The translations under genes were made by a program, and so were the position numbers. Positions 19,186-28,207 of a stretch of DNA of 64,000 nt are shown here, piece after piece. The stretch is taken from positions 91,010 through 155,009 of the forward strand of contig CAJFPJ010000056.1 of NCBI GenBank assembly GCA_904399395.1. Direction: 5' to 3'. The notes below the pieces were generated by a model that was given only the letters and a program-made list of their open reading frames with translations, had not been told where the DNA came from and made no database searches. The stretch's first letter is position 1. The number at the start of each line of letters is the position of its first letter. The stretch comes from an uncultured Clostridia bacterium (lineage in GTDB: Bacteria; Bacillota; Clostridia; Oscillospirales; Acutalibacteraceae).

Positions 19186-19212
19186 TGTGATTCGCTGAAG
19201 GAGGGCGCACAA

Positions 19213-19326
19213 ATGAAAGTAAGACCTTCTGTAAAGAAAATTTGCGAGAAGTGCAAGATTATCAAGCGTAAGGGCAAGGTTATGGTAATCTGCGAGAACC
19301 CGAAGCATAAGCAGCGCCAGGGTTAA
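19213..19326 (+). CDS. rpmJ: Ribosomal protein L36
   Basis: A 37-residue zinc-binding 50S protein. It starts [15 protein letters not shown] and keeps the zinc ligands of the C+ form (CEKC, a later Cys in VICENPKHK and the His). GAAGGAGGG lies upstream. Too short for standard gene-length cut-offs, but unmistakable and in its normal place. Confidence 0.97.
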   Translation: MKVRPSVKKICEKCKIIKRKGKVMVICENPKHKQRQG

Positions 19327-19358
19327 GGCGCATAACAGTATTTGGAGGTGCAACCATA

Positions 19359-19727
19359 ATGGCGCGTATATCCGGTATCGATCTCCCCAGAGACAAACGT
19401 ATCGAGATCGCTCTTACCTATATTTATGGCATCGGCCGCAAGACTGCCACCGACATCTGCGCAGCTACCGGCGTAAATCCTGACATTCGCGTGCGGGATC
19501 TTACAGAAGATGATGCAGCGAAGCTCAGAGAGTATATCGACCACAACTGCCGCGTGGAAGGCGACCTTCGCCGCGATGTTGCTTTCGATATCAAGAGACT
19601 GATTGAAATCGGCTCCTATCGTGGTCTGCGTCATCGCAAGGGCCTCCCCGTAAGAGGTCAGCGTTCTAAAACGAACGCCAGAACCCGCAAGGGCCCCAGA
19701 AAGACCATGGCCAACAAGAAGAAATAA
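19359..19727 (+). CDS. rpsM: Ribosomal protein S13
   Basis: A 122-residue 30S head protein that bridges to L5. It begins [21 protein letters not shown] and contains the [20 protein letters not shown] tail typical of the family. TTGGAGG upstream. Confidence 0.98.
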   Translation: MARISGIDLPRDKRIEIALTYIYGIGRKTATDICAATGVNPDIRVRDLTEDDAAKLREYIDHNCRVEGDLRRDVAFDIKRLIEIGSYRGLRHRKGLPVRGQRSKTNARTRKGPRKTMANKKK

Positions 19728-19745
19728 GTAGGGAGGGGTTTTAAG

Positions 19746-20153
19746 ATGGCAGCACAGAAAGGTGCGAAAAGAGGAACAACCGTCCGCAGACGCCGTGAGC
19801 GCAAGAACGTCGACCGCGGCGCGGCACATATTCAGTCCACATTTAATAATACGATTGTAACGATTACCGATACCCAGGGCAATGCAATTTCCTGGGCGAG
19901 CTCCGGTGAGCTGGGCTTCCGCGGCTCTAGAAAATCCACCCCCTTCGCAGCACAGACTGCAGCTGAAACTGCAGCAAGAATTGCGATCGATCATGGAATG
20001 AAGAGCGTAGAAGTCTATGTTAAGGGCCCGGGCGCCGGCCGTGAGGCTGCGATTCGTGCGCTGCAGGGTGCCGGCTTGGAGGTCAGCATGATCAAAGATG
20101 TTACCCCCATTCCCCACAACGGATGCCGTCCTCCCAAGAGAAGACGTGTATAA
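19746..20153 (+). CDS. rpsK: Ribosomal protein S11
   Basis: A 135-residue 30S platform protein with the [19 protein letters not shown] core and the conserved [19 protein letters not shown] end. Confidence 0.98.
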   Translation: MAAQKGAKRGTTVRRRRERKNVDRGAAHIQSTFNNTIVTITDTQGNAISWASSGELGFRGSRKSTPFAAQTAAETAARIAIDHGMKSVEVYVKGPGAGREAAIRALQGAGLEVSMIKDVTPIPHNGCRPPKRRRV

Positions 20154-20177
20154 TTTTGTTTAAGGAGGAAACGAGCA

Positions 20178-20771
20178 ATGGCGAAAAATATGCAGCCGAT
20201 CCTGAAAAGATGCAAGGCTCTGGGCATCAGCCCCTCCGTTCTGGGTATCAATAAGGAAACCAGACGCAACCCGAAGCAGGGCAGAAGAAAGCAGAGCGAA
20301 TATGCAATTCAGCTGAACGAAAAGCAGAAGGCTAAGTTTATCTATGGCGTTCTGGAAAAGCAGTTCCGGCATTATTATGAGATGGCCAGCAAGATGGAAG
20401 GCGTGACCGGTGAAAACCTGCTCCGTCTTCTGGAAAGAAGACTGGATAATGTGGTCTATCGTTTGGGCTTTGCCAACAGCAGAAGAGAGGCCCGCCAGAT
20501 GGTTTGCCATGGCCATATCACCGTAAATGGCAAGCGTGTGGATATCCCCTCCTATCAGGTATCTATAGGCGAAGTGATCTCCATTCGTGAGAAGAGCCGT
20601 GGTTCTGAGCATGTAAAGCAGATTCTGGAGAAGAACGCAGCTACGATGATTCCCAAGTGGCTGGAGCTGAACAGAGAGAATCTGGAGGCCAAGGTAGTTG
20701 CCTTCTCTGAAAGAAGCGACATTGATTTCGATATCAATGAAACCCTCATCGTCGAGTTGTACTCCAAGTAA
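20178..20771 (+). CDS. rpsD: Ribosomal protein S4
   Basis: A 197-residue 16S rRNA-binding assembly initiator with an S4 domain ([20 protein letters not shown]). The N-terminal region is short and lacks the Cys cluster of zinc-binding S4 forms. In other bacteria S4 represses the alpha operon. No such site was identified here. AAGGAGG precedes ATG. Confidence 0.97.
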   Translation: MAKNMQPILKRCKALGISPSVLGINKETRRNPKQGRRKQSEYAIQLNEKQKAKFIYGVLEKQFRHYYEMASKMEGVTGENLLRLLERRLDNVVYRLGFANSRREARQMVCHGHITVNGKRVDIPSYQVSIGEVISIREKSRGSEHVKQILEKNAATMIPKWLELNRENLEAKVVAFSERSDIDFDINETLIVELYSK

Positions 20772-20850
20772 TGCAGTTTTTTAGACAGCATTCAAAACGC
20801 CATAGCAAAGAAGTTTGCTTTTGCATGAAGTGCATGAAGGAGGTTCGCTA

Positions 20851-21804
20851 ATGATCGAGATAGAGAAGCCTAAAATTGACACGGAAGAACTTTCTGCTGA
20901 CGGCACCTACGGTAAATTTGTCGTGGAACCTCTGGAGAGAGGATATGGCACCACCCTGGGCAACAGCCTGCGGCGTGTGTTGCTTTCCTCCCTTCCGGGC
21001 GTTGCGGTCACGTCCATTAAGATCGATGGTGTTCTCCACGAATTTTCCACTATTCCTGGTGTGAAGGAGGACGTTACCGAGATTGTATTGAACATCAAAG
21101 GCCTTACAGCTAAACTGCACTGCGACGGCCCCAAGACCGTTGAAATTTGTGCGGAGGGCCCTTGCGATGTTACAGCGGATTCCATCAAATGCGACAGCGA
21201 GGTTGAAATCCTGAACCCGGAGATGCATATCGCAACTCTTGGGGAAGGCGCCAAGTTGTATATGGAGCTGACCTTGGATAAAGGCCGCGGCTATGTTCCT
21301 GCAGAGCGGAACAAGCAGAATATGCAGAATCCCGTGATCGGGGAGCTGCCGGTCGATTCCATCTATACACCGGTCTATAAGGTGAATTATAATGTGGAAC
21401 CCACCCGTGTGGGTCAGAGCATCGATTATGATAAGCTCACCCTGGAGGTGTGGACCAACGGCGTTATCGGCGCTCAGGAAGCCGTTTCCCTGGCCGCTAA
21501 GGTTCTTACCGAGCACCTGAACCTCTTTGTGGATTTGTCCGATAAGGGCAGCAGCACCGAGATTATGGTGGAAAAAGACGATAAGGGCAAGGAAAAAGTG
21601 CTTGAGATGACCATTGAGGAGCTGGATCTTTCCGTTCGTTCCTTTAACTGCCTCAAGCGCGCCGGTATCAATACGGTGGAAGATCTGATTAATAAATCCG
21701 AAGAGGATATGATGAAGGTCCGAAATCTGGGACGTAAGTCTCTGGAAGAAGTTGTCTGGAAGATGGCCTCTCTTGGCTTCAGTCTCCGAAAAGACGACGA
21801 ATAA
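20851..21804 (+). CDS. rpoA: RNA polymerase alpha subunit
   Basis: A 317-residue subunit with the assembly domain ([25 protein letters not shown]), a flexible linker and the C-terminal DNA/activator-binding domain ([19 protein letters not shown]). ATG 20851 is used because GAAGGAGG lies upstream and the N-terminus then matches the family. The frame is open further upstream from a TTG at 20815, without support. A 79-base gap separates it from rpsD. Confidence 0.98.
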   Translation: MIEIEKPKIDTEELSADGTYGKFVVEPLERGYGTTLGNSLRRVLLSSLPGVAVTSIKIDGVLHEFSTIPGVKEDVTEIVLNIKGLTAKLHCDGPKTVEICAEGPCDVTADSIKCDSEVEILNPEMHIATLGEGAKLYMELTLDKGRGYVPAERNKQNMQNPVIGELPVDSIYTPVYKVNYNVEPTRVGQSIDYDKLTLEVWTNGVIGAQEAVSLAAKVLTEHLNLFVDLSDKGSSTEIMVEKDDKGKEKVLEMTIEELDLSVRSFNCLKRAGINTVEDLINKSEEDMMKVRNLGRKSLEEVVWKMASLGFSLRKDDE

Positions 21805-21846
21805 GCATCAGACCCCACACACAACGAGGTAAAGGAGTGACATTCG

Positions 21847-22188
21847 ATGCCCGGAACCAGAAAATTGGGGAGAGCTACCAGCCACAGAACGGCTATGCTG
21901 AGAGCGCTGGTTACTTTCCTGCTTGAGAACGGCAAAATCGAAACAACTGTTACTCGTGCCAAGGAAGTTCGTTCCTTGACCGAGAAGATGATAACAATTG
22001 CGAAAGAGGATAATCTGCATAACCGCCGTCTTGTTTTGGCCTTTGTGACCAAGGAAGGCGTTGTGAACAAGCTGTTTACCGAAATCGCTCCCAAATATGC
22101 AGATCGCAACGGCGGATATGCCCGCATTACTAAGCTGGGGCCTCGCCGCGGTGATGCCGCCGAAATGGCGATTATCGAGCTGATCTAA
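21847..22188 (+). CDS. rplQ: Ribosomal protein L17
   Basis: A 113-residue 50S protein that closes the superoperon. It has the [21 protein letters not shown] start and a C-terminal [20 protein letters not shown] strong terminator follows, so ecfA/ecfT/truA, often next in Firmicutes, are not cotranscribed here. Confidence 0.98.
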   Translation: MPGTRKLGRATSHRTAMLRALVTFLLENGKIETTVTRAKEVRSLTEKMITIAKEDNLHNRRLVLAFVTKEGVVNKLFTEIAPKYADRNGGYARITKLGPRRGDAAEMAIIELI

Positions 22189-22237
22189 AGAGCCTACCTG
22201 AGCTTTTAAAACTCGATTTTCTGCATGAATCTTTATG

Positions 22238-22272
22238 AGCCGCTTCCTGCAAAAAGGAAGCGGCTTTTTTTT
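22238..22272 (+). terminator. Rho-independent terminator of the ribosomal superoperon
   Basis: A perfect 10-bp stem (AGCCGCTTCC with GGAAGCGGCT) and 8-base loop followed by a run of seven T, 50 bases after the rplQ stop. Confidence 0.92.
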
Positions 22273-22308
22273 ACTTTTACTACAAATCGTGCATTTTCAT
22301 TGGGAATA

Positions 22309-22589
22309 TGATATACTGTAAGAAATTGTTTTGCAGGCTTAATATGCTGCGGTGGCAGATAGACCTTTTCATTCTTTATCTACAGAGCTTTTAAACCATC
22401 ATCAAATAAATATTTCCATACATTTTTTGGGAATCGCGCAAGCCGCGCAAACGATAAAAACGTGAAAGGTTTTGCACAGCAGACTTTAACAGAACCCTGC
22501 GATCTGAGAGAGACTGCGCCGATGGCCGGCAGATAATTCGGTTGTTTTGTGAAATATCTCTCAGAAAAAATGCCTGCAGTCGGCAGGCA
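22309..22589 (+). promoter_or_regulatory. Promoter and structured leader upstream of the MATE gene
   Basis: An extended -10 (TGA then TATACT at 22312-22317) could start a transcript of about 330 bases before the transporter. Two strong structures lie within it. One is a large domain closed by a perfect 9-bp stem (22503-22511 with 22557-22565) with a further GC-rich internal hairpin. The other is a perfect 7-bp hairpin at 22571-22589. I do not recognise a known riboswitch consensus. A regulatory RNA for the efflux gene is inference. Confidence 0.4.
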
Positions 22590-22657
22590 GAGAAGGAATT
22601 TCTGTATTTTGCGGCTCGGGTTGCGGGTTGCATAGAAGTGGGAGGATGGATATAGCG

Positions 22658-24046
22658 ATGAAAAGTGATTTTTCTAAGGGCAGTGTGGCCGGCAATATTA
22701 TGAGTTTGGCTGTGCCTATGACGCTTGCACAGCTGGTAAATGTTCTATACAATGTGGTAGACCGCATTTACATTGGCCGCATGCCTGAGAATGCTACTTT
22801 GGCTATGACAGGCCTTGGCGTGTGTTTCCCCATTATTACAATGGTCATAGCCTTCGCCAATCTTTTTGGTATGGGGGGCGCTCCGCTGTGTACAATTGCA
22901 CGAGGGAAAGGGGATCAGAAGGAAGCGGAAAGCATTATGGGCAATTCCTTTATTCTCCTGCTTATATCCGGAGCGGTTTTGACCGTGCTCGGCCTGCTTT
23001 TGAAGGAGCCATTATTATATGCTTTTGGAGCCAGCGCAGAAACCTTTCCTTTTGCTGATCAATATATTACTATTTATCTCTGCGGCAGCATATTTGTAAT
23101 GATCAGCCTGGGTATGAACAGTTTTATCAACAGCCAGGGCTTCGGTCGCGTAGGCATGACGACTGTGCTCTGTGGCGCTGTAGCGAATATCATATTGGAT
23201 CCTATCTTCATTTTTACCTTTCAAATGGGAATTCAAGGGGCTGCCCTTGCCACGGTTCTATCTCAGTTTCTTTCAGCCATGTGGGTGTTGTGGTTTTTAA
23301 CGGGAAAAAAGGCAATTCTGCGTTTGAAGAAGGAGTGCTTTCGTTTGAAATGGAAGCGCATCTGTAGCATTACAGCGCTGGGGACGACGGGTTTTACCAT
23401 GTCTATAACCAATTGTGCCGTGCAGATTATCTGCAACTCCACACTGCAGATATATGGCGGTGATCTGTATGTGGGAATCATGACGGTAATTAACTCCATC
23501 CGAGAGGTTATTTCCATGCCGGTTTCCGGTATCACAAATAGTGCACAGCCGGTGCTGGGCTTCAATTACGGGGCTGGGAAGTACAAGAGGGTACGATCCG
23601 GCATCAAGTTTATGTCCATCGTCTGCATTGCATATACCATAGTGGCCTGGGCGGTATTATATGTATTTCCAGAGTTTTTCATCCATATTTTCAACCAGGA
23701 TCCGGAGCTTACCCAGGCTGCTGTTCCGGCTCTTCATGTATATTATTTTGGATTTTTTACCATGTCTCTGCAGTTTGCGGGTCAGTCTGTATATGTGGGG
23801 CTGGGTAAATCGAAACAGGCCGTATTCTTCTCGCTGCTCCGAAAAGCAGTGATTGTCATTCCCCTGACTCTGCTTCTGCCAAATCTGTTTTCATTGGGCA
23901 CCATGGGCGTCTTTTTGGCGGAGCCGATTTCTAATTTTATAGGAGGAGGCGCTTGCTTTATCACAATGCTGGCTACCGTATGGCGCAGACTGAAAGAGGA
24001 TCCCGAACCTGTGAAACAGACGGCAGTTGGAGACGGAGACGCGTAA
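22658..24046 (+). CDS. MATE family efflux transporter
   Basis: A 462-residue polytopic protein with about twelve hydrophobic helices in two homologous halves, starting GSVAGNIMSLAVPMTLAQLVN and containing VLYNVVDRIYIGRM, the usual first-helix pattern of MATE Na+ or H+/drug antiporters. Substrate unknown. ATG 22658 is preferred because GGGAGG lies 12 bases upstream. Earlier in-frame ATG 22646 abuts that site. It is a single gene with a folded leader, followed by a terminator shared with the convergent serC-serA operon. It is one of three MATE genes in the window. Confidence 0.92.
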   Translation: MKSDFSKGSVAGNIMSLAVPMTLAQLVNVLYNVVDRIYIGRMPENATLAMTGLGVCFPIITMVIAFANLFGMGGAPLCTIARGKGDQKEAESIMGNSFILLLISGAVLTVLGLLLKEPLLYAFGASAETFPFADQYITIYLCGSIFVMISLGMNSFINSQGFGRVGMTTVLCGAVANIILDPIFIFTFQMGIQGAALATVLSQFLSAMWVLWFLTGKKAILRLKKECFRLKWKRICSITALGTTGFTMSITNCAVQIICNSTLQIYGGDLYVGIMTVINSIREVISMPVSGITNSAQPVLGFNYGAGKYKRVRSGIKFMSIVCIAYTIVAWAVLYVFPEFFIHIFNQDPELTQAAVPALHVYYFGFFTMSLQFAGQSVYVGLGKSKQAVFFSLLRKAVIVIPLTLLLPNLFSLGTMGVFLAEPISNFIGGGACFITMLATVWRRLKEDPEPVKQTAVGDGDA

Positions 24047-24187
24047 ATGCGCCTTTTTCCAGAAGAGTGCATGCATTCTCTCCGGCTTTCTGGCATAGCG
24101 TCTGCTTGCACAGAAAGATGTAGAAAAATGTCTTAAAAGAAGAAAAAAGGTGTACGAGCACATGCACTGGATTTTGTGTATGAGCAG

Positions 24188-24224
24188 AAAGCCCACCGGG
24201 GTTGTACAAATCCCGGCGGGCTTT
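24188..24224. terminator. Bidirectional terminator between the MATE gene and serA
   Basis: A 13-bp stem with one mismatch (24188-24200 with 24212-24224), A-rich on one arm and T-rich on the other, lies between convergent transcription units. The surrounding 24047-24358 stretch holds no supported gene. Confidence 0.75.
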
Positions 24225-24358
24225 CTTGTGTGTAGGTGTACTATGTAACAGCCAAAACTGGATTATATGAAATTGATTTTTGGCGTATGTTTTTCGAAAA
24301 TTGGATCCGAAGAAAATCCAGACGCTCTTTCTTCCAGCCTTATAGGGCTTCGGCTGGC

Positions 24359-25519
24359 TCAGCGTATTACGCGAACCCGGATAACTTCCTCTTGGGCCTG
24401 AATAGAAGCAATTGTTTCTTCTGTCACATCGCCGGTAACATCCAGCATGGTATAGGCGTAATCTTTTTTGGACTTGCTGGACATGTTCTCAATATTGATG
24501 CCGGCTTTTGCTGCGGCTCCGGAGAAGGAGCTGATGGTGTTGGGTGTGTTCCTGTGCAGAATACAGATTCTGGTTCCATCCCTGGGCATGGAGACGGCCG
24601 GAAGGTTCACAGAATTCTTGATGTTGCCGTTTTCCAGATAATCGATCAGCTCATCCGCCGCCATACAGGCGCAATTGTCCTCGCTTTCCGGAGTGGAAGC
24701 GCCTAAATGAGGAATAGCGATAACACCCTCCGTATCCAGAAGGTCGTCGTCGGGGAAATCGGTGATATAAGCGGAAACCTTGCCAGAGGCCAGAGCGGCC
24801 TTAATGTCGGGAGTGCTGACCAGATCGCCACGGGCAAAATTCAGGATCCGCACACCGTCTTTCATTTTAGCAATAGTTTCGGCGTTGATCATTTCTTTTG
24901 TATCAGGGGTAAGGGGCACATGAATGGTGATGTAATCGCACTTTGCATAGATTTCATCCCTGGTGGTGGCGTGATGGATTGCTCTGGAAAGCCCCCAGGC
25001 CGCATCTACCGAAAGGAAGGGATCATGGCCGTATACTTCCATCCCCAGGCTTTTGGCAGCGTTGGCAACCATGGCGCCGATAGCACCCAGACCAATGACA
25101 CCTAAGCTCTTACCCTTGATTTCAGGGCCCACAAAAGCGCTTTTACCTTTTTCTACCAGTTTGCTTACTTCTGCGCCCTTGCCTTTGAGAGTTTTGGCCC
25201 ACTCAATGGCAGGAACAATTTTGCGAGAGGTAAGAAACAACCCTGCCAGAACCAGCTCTTTAACTGCATTGGCGTTGGCGCCCGGAGTATTGAAAACAAC
25301 AATTCCATTTTCACTGCAGCGGTCCAGTGGAATATTATTCACTCCGGCACCTGCTCTGGCAATAGCCAGAAGCTCAGGATTGAATTCCATTTCATGCATG
25401 GAAGCAGAACGAACTAAAATGGCGTCGGGGTTTTGCACATCGGTTCCACAAGTGTAGGCATCGCTGAAACGGCTGGTGCCTACTTCAGAGATTTTATTTA
25501 AGCATTGAATTTTATACAT
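24359..25519 (-). CDS. serA: D-3-phosphoglycerate dehydrogenase
   Basis: A 386-residue first enzyme of serine biosynthesis, oxidising 3-phosphoglycerate to 3-phosphohydroxypyruvate with NAD+. It has an N-terminal substrate domain (LVRSASMHEM), a Rossmann core (GKSLGVIGLGAIGAMVANAA), a catalytic Arg in the FARGDLV segment and a His in AIPHLGASTPESED. A short ACT domain of about 75 residues at the C-terminus is the likely serine-feedback site. It lies 3 bases after serC in the same operon, so both early steps are coexpressed. serB is not in the window. Confidence 0.96.
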   Translation of the reverse strand: MYKIQCLNKISEVGTSRFSDAYTCGTDVQNPDAILVRSASMHEMEFNPELLAIARAGAGVNNIPLDRCSENGIVVFNTPGANANAVKELVLAGLFLTSRKIVPAIEWAKTLKGKGAEVSKLVEKGKSAFVGPEIKGKSLGVIGLGAIGAMVANAAKSLGMEVYGHDPFLSVDAAWGLSRAIHHATTRDEIYAKCDYITIHVPLTPDTKEMINAETIAKMKDGVRILNFARGDLVSTPDIKAALASGKVSAYITDFPDDDLLDTEGVIAIPHLGASTPESEDNCACMAADELIDYLENGNIKNSVNLPAVSMPRDGTRICILHRNTPNTISSFSGAAAKAGINIENMSSKSKKDYAYTMLDVTGDVTEETIASIQAQEEVIRVRVIR

Positions 25520-25522
25520 GGA

Positions 25523-26608
25523 TCAGTGATTCTCCTTCTCAAATTTGGCCATGAAGTCCACGAGCTTTTCTACACCTTCCACAGGCATAGCGTTATAAAT
25601 AGAAGCCCGCATACCGCCCACAGAACGATGGCCCTTCAGATTTACAAAGCCGGCTTCAGTAGCGGCCTTTACAAATTTGGCGTCCATATCGTCGTTGCCT
25701 GTTACAAAGGGAATATTCATCAGAGAACGGTCCTCCGGCACAACGGTACCATGGAACAAAGAGGATTGATCTAAAAAGCTGTAAAGCATATTAGCTTTCT
25801 TTTCGTTGATTTTCTTCATTTCTTCCAGGCCGCCGATAGTGTTTTTCAGCCAATCCAGCACCAGCATAGCCATATAGATGGAATAGCAAGGGGGCGTGTT
25901 GAACATGGAGCCATTATCTGCATGTGTCTGATAGTTGAACATGGTGGGAGTGATATCCATTGCATGGCCGATCAGATCCTCACGAATAATAACCACCGTC
26001 AGGCCCGCAGGTGCCAGGTTTTTCTGAGCGCCTGCATAGAGAAGAGCAAATTTGCTCACGTCGATAGGTTCGCTGACAATGCAGGAAGAGATATCGGCCA
26101 CCAGAGGCACGCTGCCGGTTTCAGGCAAGGTGTGGAATTTGGTTCCGTAAATGGTGTTGTTGAGGCAGATGTGGAAGTAATCCGCGTCGGGAGTGAAGGT
26201 GGAAGGATCCAACTTCGGAATATAGGAGAAAGTTTTATCTTTTGAGGAAGCCACAACATTGGCTTCTCCATAACGGGCAGCTTCCTTATATGCCTTTGTG
26301 GCCCATTGGCCGGTCAAAACGAAGTCGGCCTTGCCGCTTTTTGTCATCAGGTTCATGGGAACCATGGCAAATTGGGAGGAAGCACCACCCTGCAGGAAGA
26401 GAACCTTATAGGAATCAGGGATGTTCATCACTTCGCGGAGCAAACTTTCTGCTGAATCGATAATGCCCTGATATACTTTTGAACGGTGAGACATCTCCAT
26501 AACGGACTGGCCGCTGCCCTGATAATCGAGCATTTCATCCGCGGCACGGCGGAGAACCGGTTCCGGCAGCATAGAGGGGCCGGCAGAAAAATTGTAAACG
26601 CGTTTCAT
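25523..26608 (-). CDS. serC: Phosphoserine aminotransferase
   Basis: A 361-residue PLP enzyme converting 3-phosphohydroxypyruvate and glutamate to phosphoserine and 2-oxoglutarate. It starts KRVYNFSAGPSMLPEPVL and contains the PLP lysine in LLYAGAQKNLAPAG, with the HADNGSMFNTPPCYSIYM loop. Full length. It is the first gene of serC-serA, driven by a near-consensus promoter and a leader with a strong hairpin. Confidence 0.97.
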   Translation of the reverse strand: MKRVYNFSAGPSMLPEPVLRRAADEMLDYQGSGQSVMEMSHRSKVYQGIIDSAESLLREVMNIPDSYKVLFLQGGASSQFAMVPMNLMTKSGKADFVLTGQWATKAYKEAARYGEANVVASSKDKTFSYIPKLDPSTFTPDADYFHICLNNTIYGTKFHTLPETGSVPLVADISSCIVSEPIDVSKFALLYAGAQKNLAPAGLTVVIIREDLIGHAMDITPTMFNYQTHADNGSMFNTPPCYSIYMAMLVLDWLKNTIGGLEEMKKINEKKANMLYSFLDQSSLFHGTVVPEDRSLMNIPFVTGNDDMDAKFVKAATEAGFVNLKGHRSVGGMRASIYNAMPVEGVEKLVDFMAKFEKENH

Positions 26609-26639
26609 AGTACGTGCTAACCTCCAATTTCACAAACTT

Positions 26640-26685
26640 TCCCGTTGGAGCTACTCCGGCTTCTGATACGGATGTTCCAACGGGA
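26640..26685 (-). promoter_or_regulatory. Hairpin in the serC-serA leader
   Basis: A perfect 10-bp stem (26640-26649 with 26676-26685) and a 26-base loop containing a further 4-bp stem. With the promoter at 26704-26732 it starts about a dozen bases from the predicted RNA 5' end. There is no T-run, so a terminator is unlikely. It may protect the mRNA 5' end or bind a regulator. No known riboswitch consensus was recognised. Confidence 0.4.
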
Positions 26686-26703
26686 TATAGTATAATACAA
26701 TTT

Positions 26704-26732
26704 ATTATAGTGCTTTACTTTGCTGAAGTCAA
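26704..26732 (-). promoter_or_regulatory. Sigma-A promoter of serC-serA
   Basis: On the minus strand TTGACT (26727-26732), a 17-base spacer and a perfect TATAAT (26704-26709). Confidence 0.8.
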
Positions 26733-27075
26733 CTGGAATGCATAAAATACGAGCGCTTTTTGCATTTTTCTTCCGAAATCCTTTCTTTATTTCCTCGTAT
26801 GCCTTCAGTATGCAGGAAAAAGCAGAAATTCCTTCCTGAGACATCCTATGAATTCTCCGCTTCCTACTTTTTAAGAAGAGAAGACTATTATTAGCTCAGG
26901 GTCTATAAAACGAAAAAACTATTCCACTGCTTTTATATTTCTTACAGGAAGATGAAGAGGCAAGGGTTTATAGAAAGACTTTACCAGGTTTCCGGCTATG
27001 CATATGCATCGCAGGCATGGATATATTCCTTAAATATTAGATGGTTTCCCTAAAGAACTATTTTTAGTTTCTGGC

Positions 27076-27103
27076 TTGCGTATTGTGAAAAATATGGTAT
27101 ACT
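27076..27103 (+). promoter_or_regulatory. Promoter of the hydrogenase sensory cassette
   Basis: TTGCGT (27076-27081), a 16-base spacer and TATACT (27098-27103) with an extended -10 TGG. The bases around the -10 (TATACTGAGA) recur at the promoter of the second hydrogenase operon at 31124. The rest of the 26.73-27.25 kb gap is AT-rich and holds no supported gene. Confidence 0.6.
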
Positions 27104-27259
27104 GAGAGCATAAAAAACATTTATATCTATAAATATATTTTTATTGGAAAAGTTTTTATAAAAATTGTGTAAACACATTCTGATATCAAAGAGAAAATGA
27201 AGGGACATACAACTTGAAGAAAAAGCAAACTGAGTACGGACAATAGCAGATAAGGAGGC

Positions 27260-27604
27260 ATGAAGATGACAGTTAGGGAAGTGATTCGGATCCTGGATGC
27301 AGAGGTCTTGGTAAGTGGGGATTTGGATACAGAGGTGAAGACAGCCTGTGGAAGTGATATGATGAGCGATGTTTTAGCCTTTGTGAAGGATCAGGGGATG
27401 CTGCTTACCGGGCTGTGCAATCCCCAGGTGATCCGCACGGCAGAGATGATGGATATGCATTGTGTGGTCTTTGTTAGGGGAAAGGAAATCGATCCCTCTA
27501 TTGTAGAACTGGCTCGCTCCAGGGATATTATTGTTCTGCAGACACGCCATAGAATGTTCAGCGCCTGTGGGCTGCTCTATATGGGTGGCCTGCGGGGAGA
27601 GTGA
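27260..27604 (+). CDS. DRTGG-domain protein
   Basis: A 114-residue soluble protein that matches the DRTGG domain pattern: N-terminal helix REVIRILDAEVLVSGDLDTEV, central SDMMSDVLAFVKDQGMLLTGL and a C-terminal IIVLQTRHRMFSACGLLY strand-helix. DRTGG domains accompany CBS and kinase domains and are frequent next to [FeFe]-hydrogenase genes in Clostridia. No enzymatic motif is visible, so a ligand-binding role is inferred. AAGGAGG precedes the start. It overlaps the region of the next gene's ribosome-binding site, indicating a tight operon. Confidence 0.75.
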   Translation: MKMTVREVIRILDAEVLVSGDLDTEVKTACGSDMMSDVLAFVKDQGMLLTGLCNPQVIRTAEMMDMHCVVFVRGKEIDPSIVELARSRDIIVLQTRHRMFSACGLLYMGGLRGE

Positions 27605-27612
27605 GGTGCCGC

Positions 27613-28032
27613 ATGAGTGCTCTCACATTTACATATGAAGTTCCCGGTGATGATTTCACTCGGGCGGGAGAGGCTTCCAGCGACGTAAAACGCAAGTTGA
27701 AGCAACTGGGCTACAATCCTGAGGCTATCCGGAAAGTGGCTATTGCCATGTATGAAGGGGAAATCAATATGGTGATCCATGCCCATGGAGGAGAAGCCAG
27801 AGTGGAGGTGGATCCCCAGGAAATACGCATTACCCTTAGCGATAGGGGACCTGGAATCCCCGATGTGGAAAAGGCCATGCAGGAGGGGTGGAGCACTGCT
27901 CCAGACACAATCCGGAATCTGGGTTTCGGTGCGGGAATGGGGCTCCCCAATATCAAAAAATATACCGATGAGCTCCGAATTGACACCAAGGTCGGGGAAG
28001 GAACTACCCTATATATGAAGGTCCTGGCTTGA
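27613..28032 (+). CDS. RsbW/SpoIIAB-like ATP-binding protein
   Basis: A 139-residue GHKL ATPase (HATPase_c) with the N-box helix AMYEGEINMVIHAHGG, G1-type LSDRGPGIPD and a second Gly-rich segment FGAGMGLPNIKKYTD. There is no dimerisation or phospho-acceptor domain, so it resembles anti-sigma-factor kinases rather than a sensor histidine kinase. ATG 27613 is used, with GAGGTG upstream. A GTG at 27601 would overlap the previous stop. Its position between a DRTGG gene and the sensory hydrogenase homologue suggests a redox-linked partner-switch role, which is inference. Confidence 0.8.
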   Translation: MSALTFTYEVPGDDFTRAGEASSDVKRKLKQLGYNPEAIRKVAIAMYEGEINMVIHAHGGEARVEVDPQEIRITLSDRGPGIPDVEKAMQEGWSTAPDTIRNLGFGAGMGLPNIKKYTDELRIDTKVGEGTTLYMKVLA

Positions 28033-28207
28033 AAAGTGTTCTTAGGGGAAAGGGAAGGCGTTTAAAAATGGGGGTTCCGGCTGGGTGTAAAAGAGTTCTC
28101 GGATGGGAAACAGGAAGGAGCGGCGTAAGAGGCCGCTCTGCCGTTTTTGGAACCTGCAGGGAAAGAGCCTGCAGCATCCCGGGCGGAAATTGGGTGAGGT
28201 GATTGGA

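Noticed and set aside
26617..26844. 75-codon minus-strand frame upstream of serC
   Set aside because: It spans the serC promoter and leader hairpin and lacks a ribosome-binding site.
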